Part shown: positions 26,085 to 33,506 of the stretch, one piece after another
Numbering within the stretch: the stretch's first letter is position 1
Layout: every line of letters begins with the position of its first letter
Assembly (NCBI GenBank): GCA_018780805.1
Contig: JADMJD010000119.1
Span: 1 to 45,308 of the forward strand
Direction: 5' to 3'
DNA: 45,308 nucleotides
From: Rubrivivax sp.
GTDB taxonomy: Bacteria > Pseudomonadota > Gammaproteobacteria > Burkholderiales > Burkholderiaceae_C
The notes under the pieces: model-generated
Databases searched by the model: none
Told to the model about the DNA's origin: nothing
Seen by the model: the letters and a program-made list of their open reading frames with translations, nothing else
Program-made: the position numbers and the translations under genes

Positions 26085-26480
26085 TCAGGCCGCGGCGTCC
26101 TTGACCTTCTTCAGCGCGCGGACCTTGACCTTCACCGAGGCCGGCTTGGCGGCGAACATGCGCTCTTGTTTGGTGAAGGGGTCGATGCCCTTGCGCGCCT
26201 TCTTGGCCGGCACGTTGGTGACGCTGATCTTCAGCAGGCCCGGCAGCGTGAAAGCGCCCAGGCCCTTCTTGCTGAGCGAAGCGGCCATCGTGGCCTCCAG
26301 CGCGGCCAGCACGGCCTTGACCTGCTTGGCCTCGACGCCCGAGGTTTCGGCCAGGTGGGCGGCCAGCGTGCTCTTGTTGAACTCGGTCTTGATCGGCTTC
26401 ACGGCGGCGGGCGCGGCGGCCTTCTTGGCGGGAGCGGCCTTCTTGGCCGGTGCAGCGGTTGCCTTCTTTGCAGTTGCCAT
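26085..26480 (-). CDS. HU-family DNA-binding protein with histone H1-like Lys/Ala tail
   Basis: 131 residues. The N-terminal tail (about 1-36) is built of AKKA/PAKK units as in eukaryotic H1 and in HU variants of Burkholderiales; the HU fold covers about 37-131 (TEFNKSTLAAHLAETSGVEAKQVKAVLAALEATMAASL ... GAFTLPGLLKISVTNVPAKKARKGIDPFTKQERMFAAKPASVKVKVRALKKVKDA). The DNA-binding arm with the R-x-G-I-D-P-F-T-K pattern is present. It bends and compacts DNA in the nucleoid. The ATG at 26480 starts the MATAKKAT tail; a longer frame to 26627 is an extension through the promoter. It is followed by the triple terminator. Confidence 0.9.
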   Translation of the reverse strand: MATAKKATAAPAKKAAPAKKAAAPAAVKPIKTEFNKSTLAAHLAETSGVEAKQVKAVLAALEATMAASLSKKGLGAFTLPGLLKISVTNVPAKKARKGIDPFTKQERMFAAKPASVKVKVRALKKVKDAAA

Positions 26481-26533
26481 GGTGTGGGGTGTCCTGATGT
26501 TGGAGTGAGGGTCCGCAGTTGCGGGCCGGGCGC

Positions 26534-26539
26534 ATTCTA
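26534..26539 (-). promoter_or_regulatory. Candidate -10 of the HU gene
   Basis: On the minus strand TAGAAT lies 54 bases upstream of the HU ATG. No strong -35 is seen 16-18 bases further upstream. The site is in the 115-bp gap between the HU and AraC genes. Confidence 0.35.
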
Positions 26540-26595
26540 GGCTTTGCGCGCTCCTGTGCAGCGAAAAAGCGTGGTTTTGCGTTTCAGGCGTTGCA

Positions 26596-27582
26596 TCAAT
26601 GCCAGCGCAGCGTGTGCGAAGGCGCACAGCCGAAGGCCGCGCGGTACTGCGCGGCGAAGCGCCCCATGTGCAAAAAGCCGTGCGCCAGGGCCACGTCGGT
26701 CACGCTCACAGGCCGGCCGTCACGTGCGGCGGCCTGCAGCGCACGGTGGGCCGCCTGCAGCCGCCAGTGCCGGGCGTAGGCCATCGGCGAGCCTTCTCCG
26801 TGGCGCTGGAACACCGCCTCCAGCGTGCGCGGGCCCACACAGGCGTGGCGTGCGATCTCGGCCAGGCTCAACGCCCGGTCGGTGTGCGCGTGCACAAAAT
26901 CCTTGGCCCGCTGCAGGCAGCGGGCGTCGGCACGCGGCGCGGTGATGGCTTCGGCGGGCGCGGCCGACGGCTCGCACAGCATCGACGTGAAGGCGCCCAG
27001 CAGGAACTCCGACATCGCCGCCGCCGCCGCCGGCTGGCCCAGCCACTGCGGGCCGAACTGGTCGAGGTTGTGCGTCAGGTCCAGCACGGCCTGCCACCAG
27101 GCGGCCACCGCCGGGTCGCGCCGCGAACGTGTCAACGCAAACCGCGGTGCAGCGCCGCTGCCCATGCCGGCCGCACGCCGGTCCACCACCTGGCGCGGCA
27201 CCTGCACCAGCAGCATCGTGCAATCGCCGCTCCAGACCATGTGGCTGCGGGCCTGCGGCTGCAGCACGCTCAGCACACCCGGGTCCACATGCACTCGCTG
27301 GCCGCCGCTGGCCAGCTCGGCACTGCCGGCCAGCGGCAGCTGCACCAGGTAGAAGTCGCCACGTTCACCGGGGTCGATGCTGACCTCGGCACCGTAGCGC
27401 AGCACGTTCAGCGACACCTCGTTCAGGCGCAGCTGGTTGTGGCGCACGTCCAGTTCGCCACCGCGCAGGGCCAGCTGGTGGCGCGAGAAGATGCGGCCGA
27501 TGCGCTCGCTGGCGTCGGCCACGCTGCGCGAGCGCACCAGCGGGTAGGCGTCCAGCAGCTGGGGGGCGGCGGTCGGGGACAT
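26596..27582 (-). CDS. AraC-family transcriptional regulator
   Basis: 328 residues. The N-terminal half carries an AraC-binding-like domain (about 30-190: LNVLRYGAEVSIDPGERGDFYLVQLPLAGSAEL, with the strand pattern of the cupin-like sensor seen in AraC_binding_2 proteins). The C-terminal HTH pair (about 225-328) has ALSLAEIARHACVGPRTLEAVFQRH and a second helix pair VSVTDVALAHGFLHMGRFAAQYRAAFGCAPSHTLR. The start ATG at 27582 (MSPTAAPQLL) is chosen; a longer frame upstream has no support. It is divergent from iorA with 126 bp between the starts, so it may control the ior/TRAP genes. The effector is unknown. Confidence 0.85.
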   Translation of the reverse strand: MSPTAAPQLLDAYPLVRSRSVADASERIGRIFSRHQLALRGGELDVRHNQLRLNEVSLNVLRYGAEVSIDPGERGDFYLVQLPLAGSAELASGGQRVHVDPGVLSVLQPQARSHMVWSGDCTMLLVQVPRQVVDRRAAGMGSGAAPRFALTRSRRDPAVAAWWQAVLDLTHNLDQFGPQWLGQPAAAAAMSEFLLGAFTSMLCEPSAAPAEAITAPRADARCLQRAKDFVHAHTDRALSLAEIARHACVGPRTLEAVFQRHGEGSPMAYARHWRLQAAHRALQAAARDGRPVSVTDVALAHGFLHMGRFAAQYRAAFGCAPSHTLRWH

Positions 27583-27708
27583 GGGGGCAAACTCCAGGCG
27601 GGCCGGGCGCAAATCGGATGGCGGACGGCGGGAAGTGGATAGCCACCGGCCCCTGCCGCGCGCACCATCGGCGTTATACGGCACCCGTGGTGCCGGCCGG
27701 AACCCGCC
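27583..27708. promoter_or_regulatory. Divergent spacer between the AraC-type gene and iorA
   Basis: 126 bp. It holds an AT-rich TTATAC (27674-27679) that could be a -10 for iorA, and right after it a hairpin GGCACC-CGT-GGTGCC (27680-27694) that could bind a regulator or fold in the leader. No convincing -35 is seen. Control of both genes from this spacer is inference. Confidence 0.35.
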
Positions 27709-29871
27709 ATGGCCGAACGATCCTTTGCACGCGAGGTGCAGCAGCTGACGGTGCCCGCCGGCACACAGTTCCACGGCGAAGGCATCCTGGCCGTCACCAA
27801 GGCCCTGCTGGAGGCCGGCGTGGGTTACGTCACCGGCTACCAGGGCGCGCCGATCTCCCACCTGATGGACGTGCTGGCCGATGCCCAGCCCATCCTGAAG
27901 GACCTGGGCGTGTACTTCGAGCCCGCCGCCAGCGAGGCCGCGGCGGCCGCGGCACTTTCGGCCTCGGTGCACTACCCGGTGCGTGGCGCCGTCACCTGGA
28001 AAAGCACGGTCGGCACCAACGTCGCCAGCGATGCACTCGCCAACCTGGCCTCGGGCGGTGTCACCGGCGGTGCGCTGATCATCGTCGGCGAGGACTACGG
28101 CGAAGGCTCCAGCATCATGCAGGAGCGCACCCATGCGTTTGCGATGAAGTCGCAGATGTGGCTGCTGGACCCGCGGCCGCATTTGCCCTCCATCGTGAAG
28201 GCGGTGCACGACGGCTTTGCACTCTCGGAGGCGACGAACACGCCGGTGATGCTGGAGCTGCGCATCCGCTCCTGCCACCTGCACGGGCACTTCACCACAC
28301 GCGAAAACCGGCGGCCGGTCTTTTCACTCAAGGACGCGCTGGAGCACCCGCGGCGCGACAGCAGCCGCATCGTGCTGCCGCCCGCCGCCTTCCAGCACGA
28401 GCGCGAAAAGGCCGAGCACCGCTGGCCGGCGGCGCTGAAGTACATCGTCGAGCACCAGCTCAATCAGTTCATCGACGGCGACATCGGCCACATCGGCATC
28501 GTGATGCTGGGCGGCATGACGAACAACGTGCAGCGAGCGCTGAAGCTGCTGGGCCAGGCCGACCTGTTCGGCGACTCCCGCGTGCCGCTGTACATCCTGA
28601 ACGTGGCCTACCCGCTGGTGGACGAAGAGGTGGTGCGCTTCTGCCAGGGCAAACGCGCCATTCTGGTCGTCGAAGAAGGCCAGCCGGACTACCACGAGCA
28701 GCACCTGAACACCATCTTGCGCCGCCACGGGCTGGACACCGTGGTGCACGGCAAGGACCTGCTGCCGATGGGCGGCGACTACACGGTGGCGGTGCTCAAA
28801 CAAGGCGTGCAGGGTTTCCTGGAAAAACACCACCCCGCCGCGTTTGCCAAGCCGGTGGCGGTAGCCTTGCCCGCAACGTCCAAGCCCGCGGGCCTGTCAG
28901 CACTGCTGCCGCCACGCCCGCCCGGCCTGTGCACCGGCTGCCCGGAGCGGCCGATCTTCTCGTCCTACAAACTCGTGGAGCGAGAGCTGGGTTTGCACCA
29001 TGTCTCGGCCGACATCGGCTGCCACCTGTTTTCCAGCATGCCGCCCTTCCACCTGGGCGCCACGACCATGGGTTACGGTCTGGGCGCGTCCAGTGCCTCG
29101 GCCTTCAATGCCGGCGGGCAGCTGGGCGCGGGCAAACGTGCGGTGGCCTTCATGGGCGACGGCGGCTTCTGGCACAACGGCCTGACCTCGGGCATCGCCA
29201 ACGCGGTGTTCAACCGGCACGACAACGTGTTCGTGATCGTCGACAACAACTACTCCGCCGCCACCGGCGGGCAGGACGTGCCGTCCTCGCGCGTGGACAA
29301 CGCCAACCGCAGCACGCGGCACAGCATCGAAAACGCGGTGCGCGGTGTGGGCGTGCAGTGGGTGCGCACGCTGACCAACACCTACGACGTGGCGGCGATG
29401 CGCGATGCGCTGCGCGAGGCGATGGCCTCAAGCTTCCAGGGCCCGAAGGTGGTGATCGCGCAGAGCGAGTGCATGCTGAACCGCCAGCGGCGCGAAAAGC
29501 CGCAGCGCGCCAAGGCCATGAAGGCCGGTGAACGTGTGGTGCAGGAACGTTTTGGTGTCGACGCCGCGGTCTGCTCCGGCGACCATGCCTGCATGCGCGT
29601 CTCCGGCTGCCCCAGCCTGACGCTGGCCCCCAGCGGCGACGCACTCAAGCCCGACCCAGTGGCCCAGGTCGACAGCAGTTGCGTGGCCTGCGGCCACTGC
29701 GGCGAGGTGGCCGATGCCGCGGTGCTGTGCCCCTCGTTCTACAAGGTGCACCAGGTGCACAACCCCAGCGGCTTCGAGCGCTGGCGTTCGGGTCTGCGGG
29801 GGCGGCTGGTGGGTTGGTTGCAGGCACGGCAGCAGCGGGCGCGCGCGCAACGCGCGTTGTACCCGTCATGA
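27709..29871 (+). CDS. iorA: Indolepyruvate:ferredoxin oxidoreductase alpha subunit
   Basis: 720 residues; the catalytic subunit that decarboxylates aryl-2-oxo acids to aryl-acetyl-CoA with reduction of ferredoxin. The N-terminal pyrimidine-binding region (GYVTGYQGAPISHLMDVLADA, WKSTVGTNVASDALANLA, EDYGEGSSIMQERTHAFA) is typical of IorA. The C-terminal TPP-binding part contains LCTGCPERPIF, then MGDGGFWHNG and the closing NN at IVDNNYSAATGGQ. The tail has seven Cys (622, 628, 634, 658, 661, 664, 674) including CVACGHC and CPSF for iron-sulfur clusters; the first Cys group is more spread than in a classic CxxCxxC. The beta gene follows after a 409-bp spacer. The true substrate could be another arylpyruvate. 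Confidence 0.9.
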   Translation: MAERSFAREVQQLTVPAGTQFHGEGILAVTKALLEAGVGYVTGYQGAPISHLMDVLADAQPILKDLGVYFEPAASEAAAAAALSASVHYPVRGAVTWKSTVGTNVASDALANLASGGVTGGALIIVGEDYGEGSSIMQERTHAFAMKSQMWLLDPRPHLPSIVKAVHDGFALSEATNTPVMLELRIRSCHLHGHFTTRENRRPVFSLKDALEHPRRDSSRIVLPPAAFQHEREKAEHRWPAALKYIVEHQLNQFIDGDIGHIGIVMLGGMTNNVQRALKLLGQADLFGDSRVPLYILNVAYPLVDEEVVRFCQGKRAILVVEEGQPDYHEQHLNTILRRHGLDTVVHGKDLLPMGGDYTVAVLKQGVQGFLEKHHPAAFAKPVAVALPATSKPAGLSALLPPRPPGLCTGCPERPIFSSYKLVERELGLHHVSADIGCHLFSSMPPFHLGATTMGYGLGASSASAFNAGGQLGAGKRAVAFMGDGGFWHNGLTSGIANAVFNRHDNVFVIVDNNYSAATGGQDVPSSRVDNANRSTRHSIENAVRGVGVQWVRTLTNTYDVAAMRDALREAMASSFQGPKVVIAQSECMLNRQRREKPQRAKAMKAGERVVQERFGVDAAVCSGDHACMRVSGCPSLTLAPSGDALKPDPVAQVDSSCVACGHCGEVADAAVLCPSFYKVHQVHNPSGFERWRSGLRGRLVGWLQARQQRARAQRALYPS

Positions 29872-29944
29872 GCGATCAGCATGCGCCCTTGATACCGGCA
29901 CCGGCCGCGTGTGCCGAGGTCGGCGGGCCCCCTCTCCCTTCCAT

Positions 29945-29966
29945 GCCCGGGGCCAAGGCCCCGGGC
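29945..29966. repeat. Perfect 22-bp palindrome with AA loop
   Basis: GCCCGGGGCC at 29945-29954, AA, and GGCCCCGGGC at 29957-29966 form a 10-bp GC stem, 74 bp after the iorA stop. No T run follows. Confidence 0.85.
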
Positions 29967-29976
29967 GCTCGCCAGG

Positions 29977-30003
29977 CACAGACAGTCCACTGGACTGTCT
30001 GTG
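29977..30003. repeat. Perfect 27-bp palindrome
   Basis: Arms CACAGACAGTCCA (29977-29989) and TGGACTGTCTGTG (29991-30003) are exact reverse complements around a single C. Such symmetry over 26 bases cannot be chance in this context. It may be a protein-binding site or a conserved core of an extragenic repeat family. Confidence 0.9.
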
Positions 30004-30040
30004 TCCGGGCTCTCTCCCCCGGGCCGGGCAGCGCCCGACC

Positions 30041-30174
30041 CTCCTCCTTTACTTCCAGGGAGAGGGGACCCAACGCCCTCGGCCTGCCAGTGGGGTGGCG
30101 CGCCTGCGTCGAACGCCAACGCTGGTGCCGGCGCGGGTCGGCGGGGCGCTGGGCGACCGGAAGTAAAGGAGGAG
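30041..30174. repeat. 16-bp inverted repeat pair enclosing 102 bp
   Basis: CTCCTCCTTTACTTCC at 30041-30056 is the exact reverse complement of GGAAGTAAAGGAGGAG at 30159-30174. Between them lie 102 GC-rich bases. The arrangement resembles the terminal repeats of a small non-autonomous element, but no target duplication is evident. Confidence 0.85.
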
Positions 30175-30280
30175 CCAGCGGCCGCAGGCCGGTGGCGGGG
30201 GACATGAAGGGCGCCCAGTGCCCCGTCGGCCCGCGCTCTCGCGCTACCAGCAAGCTGAAGTTGACGATCAAACAAGAAAC

Positions 30281-31816
30281 ATGAACCCACAAACCTTCCA
30301 CATCGCCGTGATGGCCCTGGGCGGCCAGGGCGGTGGGGTGCTGGTCGACTGGATCGTCGACCTGGCCGAACACGCCGGCTGGACGGCGCAGGCCACGTCG
30401 GTGGCCGGGGTCGCGCAGCGCACAGGGGCCACGATCTACTACATCGAGCTGGTGGCGCCCACGCCCGGCCGCGAGCCGGTGCTGGCGCTGATGGCCGTGC
30501 CGGGCGATGTGGACGTGCTGATCGCCGCCGAGCTGATGGAAGCCGGCCGCGCGGTGGACCGTGGCTTGGTCACGCCCGACCGCACCACCGTGATCGCCAG
30601 CCAGCACCGCACCTACGCGATCCAGGAGAAAACGGTGCCCGGCAACGGCCTGGCCGACAGCGCCGCGGTGCTGGCCATCGTGCGCGCGCAGGCCAAGCAG
30701 TTGGTGATCGACGACATGCAGGCGCTGGCGCAGGCCCATGGCAGCGTGATCTCGGCCAGCCTGTTCGGCGCGCTGGCCGGCAGCGGCGCCCTGCCCTTTT
30801 TGCAGGCCGATTTCGAGGCCGTGGTGGAACGCAGCGGCGTGGGCGTGAAGGCCAGCCTGGCGGCGCTGCGCGCCGCGGTGGCGGTGGCCCAGCGCGCGGC
30901 ACCGCCTGCACCGCAGGCCGACCCGATGCTGACCGCGCCGCGCCCCTTGCCGCAGCGCGCGGCCAGCCCGGCCCTGCAGCCGCTGCTGGACCGTGTGCGC
31001 CAGCAGTTCCCGCCGAACGCCTGGGACTGGCTGGGCGAAGGCCTGGCACGCGTGGTGGATTGGCAGGATGCCGCTTACGGCAGCGAGTACCTGGACCGTG
31101 TCGCGCCGTTCTCCCGCGCCGGTGACACCGTCTGCATGGAGGCCGCACGTTGGATCGCCGTGGCGATGGCGTACGACGACGTGATCCGTGTCGCCGACCT
31201 GAAAACCCGCGCTGAACGCAGCGCGCGGCTGCGGCAGGAGATCGGCGCCGATGCGTTGGCCGTGGTCGGCAGCGAAGAGTATTTCCACCCGCGGCTGGAC
31301 GAAGCCATCGGCCTGCTGCCGCAACGCTGGGCCAACTGGCTGGACCAGGCGCCCCGCTTGCGCGCCTGGCTCGCGCCGCGGCTGGACCGTGGCCGGCGCC
31401 TGCAGGTGCACACGCTGCGCGGCCACCTGCAGCTGCGCGCCGCCGCCGGCCTGCGTCGCTGGCGGCGTGGCAACCGGCGCCACGCCGAAGAAATGGCGCA
31501 CCTGCAGACCTGGCTGGATGCCGTGGCCCATGTGCTGGCCACAGACGCCGCGCTGGCCGCCGAGATGCTGCATTGCCGCCGCCTGGTCAAGGGTTACAGC
31601 GACACGCACGCCCGCGGCAGCAGCCGCTTCGACCGCCTGATCGCCGCCGGCCTGAGGCTGTGCGGCCGGCCCGATGCGGCGGCCACGCTGGCCGGCCTGC
31701 GCACCGCCGCGCTGCAGGACGCCGATGGCGCCGCGCTGGACCGGCAACTCGCCACGCTCGGGTCTGCCCCGATGCCGGGCTCGGCCGCGCGCGGGACACT
31801 GCATGCACAAACTTGA
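30281..31816 (+). CDS. iorB: Indolepyruvate oxidoreductase beta subunit with long C-terminal domain
   Basis: 511 residues. The first 200 match the gamma/beta 2-oxoacid oxidoreductase domain (FHIAVMALGGQGGGVLVDWIVDLAEHAGW ... SVAGVAQRTGATIYYIEL, VDVLIAAELMEAGRAV, LFGALAGSGALPF). The remaining 300 residues are an all-helical domain with DUF6537-like features (DRVAPF, ARWIAVAMAYDDVIRVADLKTRAERSARLRQE). This long-C-terminus form is known in Proteobacteria; classic IorB is about 200 residues. The ATG at 30281 follows the AT-rich GATCAAACAAGAAAC. With IorA it forms the heterodimeric oxidoreductase; the role of the extra domain is not established. Confidence 0.88.
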   Translation: MNPQTFHIAVMALGGQGGGVLVDWIVDLAEHAGWTAQATSVAGVAQRTGATIYYIELVAPTPGREPVLALMAVPGDVDVLIAAELMEAGRAVDRGLVTPDRTTVIASQHRTYAIQEKTVPGNGLADSAAVLAIVRAQAKQLVIDDMQALAQAHGSVISASLFGALAGSGALPFLQADFEAVVERSGVGVKASLAALRAAVAVAQRAAPPAPQADPMLTAPRPLPQRAASPALQPLLDRVRQQFPPNAWDWLGEGLARVVDWQDAAYGSEYLDRVAPFSRAGDTVCMEAARWIAVAMAYDDVIRVADLKTRAERSARLRQEIGADALAVVGSEEYFHPRLDEAIGLLPQRWANWLDQAPRLRAWLAPRLDRGRRLQVHTLRGHLQLRAAAGLRRWRRGNRRHAEEMAHLQTWLDAVAHVLATDAALAAEMLHCRRLVKGYSDTHARGSSRFDRLIAAGLRLCGRPDAAATLAGLRTAALQDADGAALDRQLATLGSAPMPGSAARGTLHAQT

Positions 31817-31911
31817 GGCTTCAAGTATCGAGAACCCAATGATCGGCACCATGTCGGCGCTGATCTGCCGTCGATGCAGCCTCTTCGACCGCCGCGGCAG
31901 CCGCCGCAACG

Positions 31912-31939
31912 GGCACGTCACTTGCGTAGGTGACGTGCC
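31912..31939 (+). promoter_or_regulatory. Hairpin in the leader of the second TRAP operon
   Basis: GGCACGTCAC (31912-31921) and GTGACGTGCC (31930-31939) form a perfect 10-bp stem with an 8-base loop (TTGCGTAG), 27 bases before the dctP start. No T run follows, so it is not a plain terminator. It could be a regulator binding site or set expression of the transporter relative to iorAB. Confidence 0.55.
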
Positions 31940-31966
31940 AACCCTGAGCCCACCTGGAGACCGCGC

Positions 31967-32998
31967 ATGAAACGAGCCGCATCCCTGTCCCAACTGCTGC
32001 TGTCGGTGGCCGCCGCCGTTCCGCTGGTGCTCGGCACCTTGCCGGCCCGCGCCGCCGACGTCACGCTGACCTATGCCTTCTTTGCGCCGGCCGGCACCTT
32101 CCCGGGCCGGCAGATGTCGCACTGGGCCGAAGAGCTGAAGAAGCGCACCAACGGCAAGGTCGAGGTCAAACTCTTCCCGGGGGGCACGCTGCTGAACGCC
32201 CGCGACATCTACGACGGGGTCAGCAAGGGCGTGGCCGACATCGGGCTGGGTTCGCCCTCGTACGACCCGGGCCGTTTCCCGCTCACCTCCGGCATGGCGA
32301 TGCCGCTGGGCTTCCCCAACGCCGTGGTGGCCAGCCAGACGCTGTGGGCCATCACCAAGGAGTTCAAGCCCAAGGAGTACGAGGGCTACAAGATCATCGC
32401 GATGTTCACCGGCGAGCCGGGTTACATCCAGTCGCGGGCGCCGGTGCGCAGCGCGGCCGACATCGCCGGCATGAAGCTGCGCGCCGCCGGCACCGGCGTG
32501 CCGGTGCTCAAGGCGCTGGGCGCCGCGCCGGTCGGCATGCCGATGCCCGAGGTGCCGCAGGCCGTGCAGACGCGGGTGATCGACGGCACCATGACCTCGC
32601 GCGAGGTGCTGCAGGACTTCCGCCTGGCGGAATCGCTGAAGTTCGTCACCGACTACCCGAGCGTGATCGTCGCCTTCGCTGCGGTGATGGACCAGAAACG
32701 CTGGGACGGCCTGCCGGCCGACGTGAAGAAGGTGATCGACGAACTGGCCGACGAGATGCCGGTGTGGACGGGCAAGTACCACGACCAGCAAAACGTCGGC
32801 GGCGCGATGGCCTGGGCCCAGCAGACGCACAAACTCCAGGTGGTGTCGCTGACGCCGGCTGAAAAAACCGCCTGGGACAACAAACTCGCGCCGATGGTGA
32901 GCGACTGGATCACCGAGATGAACGCCAAGGGCCTGCCGGCCACACGCTACATCGAGCGCGCCAAGGCGCTGCGGGACCAGTTCGCCGCTGGCAAGTGA
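31967..32998 (+). CDS. dctP: TRAP transporter solute-binding protein (second system), DctP family
   Basis: 343 residues. Signal peptide about 1-30 (MKRAASLSQLLL ... LPARAA), then DVTLTYAFFAPAGTFPGRQMSHWAEELKKRTNGKVEVKLFPGGTL, the standard start of a DctP-family protein. A region with PVRSAADIAGMKLRAAGTGVPVLKALGAAPVGMP, where R matches the usual substrate carboxylate-binding residue, is intact. CDS length is normal. It starts 150 bp after iorB and 7 bp before dctQ. Its substrate may be the acid fed to IorAB or to the downstream dehydrogenases; this is inference. Confidence 0.92.
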   Translation: MKRAASLSQLLLSVAAAVPLVLGTLPARAADVTLTYAFFAPAGTFPGRQMSHWAEELKKRTNGKVEVKLFPGGTLLNARDIYDGVSKGVADIGLGSPSYDPGRFPLTSGMAMPLGFPNAVVASQTLWAITKEFKPKEYEGYKIIAMFTGEPGYIQSRAPVRSAADIAGMKLRAAGTGVPVLKALGAAPVGMPMPEVPQAVQTRVIDGTMTSREVLQDFRLAESLKFVTDYPSVIVAFAAVMDQKRWDGLPADVKKVIDELADEMPVWTGKYHDQQNVGGAMAWAQQTHKLQVVSLTPAEKTAWDNKLAPMVSDWITEMNAKGLPATRYIERAKALRDQFAAGK

Positions 32999-33005
32999 CG
33001 CGCAC

Positions 33006-33497
33006 ATGACGGCGCTCAGCAGCTTCAGCGCGCTGGTCAACCGCGGCCTGGCGGCCATCGCCGGGCTGGCGCTGGTGGCGATGATGGTCTTCACCGCCGG
33101 TGATGTGCTGCTGCGCAGCCTGGGCCGGCCGGTGGCCGGCTCCTTCGAGGTCATCGGCTGGTTGTCGGCCGCGGCGATGGCCCTGGCGCTGGGTTATGTG
33201 CAGCTGCACCGCGGCCATGTCGCGATGACCCTGGTGTCCGACCGGCTGAAAGGCCGCGCCGCCGCGCTGCTGGAGGTGGTGAACAGCGCGCTGGCGCTGG
33301 CGCTGTTCGGCGCCGCGGCCTTTTACATCGTGCGCTACGGCAGCACGCTGCAGGCCAGCGGCTCCTTGTCCGAGACGCTGAAGGTCATCGTCTACCCCTG
33401 GGTCTACGTGCTGGGCCTGGGTTTTGCCGGCCTGGCGCTGGCCTTGTTGATCGATCTGCTGCAAGGCCTGCAACGGCTGCTGCGCGGCACGGACTGA
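33006..33497 (+). CDS. dctQ: TRAP transporter small permease (second system), DctQ family
   Basis: 163 residues with four hydrophobic helices and the family pattern: VNRGLAAIAGLALVAMMVFTAGDVLLRSLGRPVAGSFEVIGWLSAAAMALALGYVQLHRGHVAMTLV, in which the R-x-L-G-R-P-V-x-G-S-x-E motif after helix 1 is a DctQ signature. It starts 7 bp after dctP and ends 9 bp before dctM. Inner-membrane partner of DctM. Confidence 0.92.
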   Translation: MTALSSFSALVNRGLAAIAGLALVAMMVFTAGDVLLRSLGRPVAGSFEVIGWLSAAAMALALGYVQLHRGHVAMTLVSDRLKGRAAALLEVVNSALALALFGAAAFYIVRYGSTLQASGSLSETLKVIVYPWVYVLGLGFAGLALALLIDLLQGLQRLLRGTD

Positions 33498-33506
33498 ACG
33501 GGCTTC

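Larger units (their letters stand above)
29872..30280. repeat. 409-bp palindrome-rich element between iorA and iorB
   Basis: This gap has no convincing gene. It contains three strong symmetric structures, listed separately: a 22-bp palindrome at 29945, a 27-bp one at 29977 and a 16-bp inverted repeat pair at 30041/30159. GC-rich runs (CCCCCGGGCCGGGC, GGGGTGGCGCGCC) fill the rest, and the DNA looks unlike the coding sequence on both sides. Long frames across it on both strands lack protein-like composition. It resembles the large extragenic repeats of Burkholderiales; whether it is mobile is unknown. Some function in RNA processing or differential expression of the two subunits is possible. 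Confidence 0.6.

Noticed and set aside
26481..26627. N-terminal extension of the HU protein to an upstream ATG at 26627
   Set aside because: It would run through the promoter region and precede the typical MATAKKA start with unrelated residues.
29679..30284. Two overlapping frames (plus and minus) across the iorA-iorB spacer that could encode a small protein
   Set aside because: Both cross the palindromes, have no known motif, and have the composition expected from GC-rich repeats.
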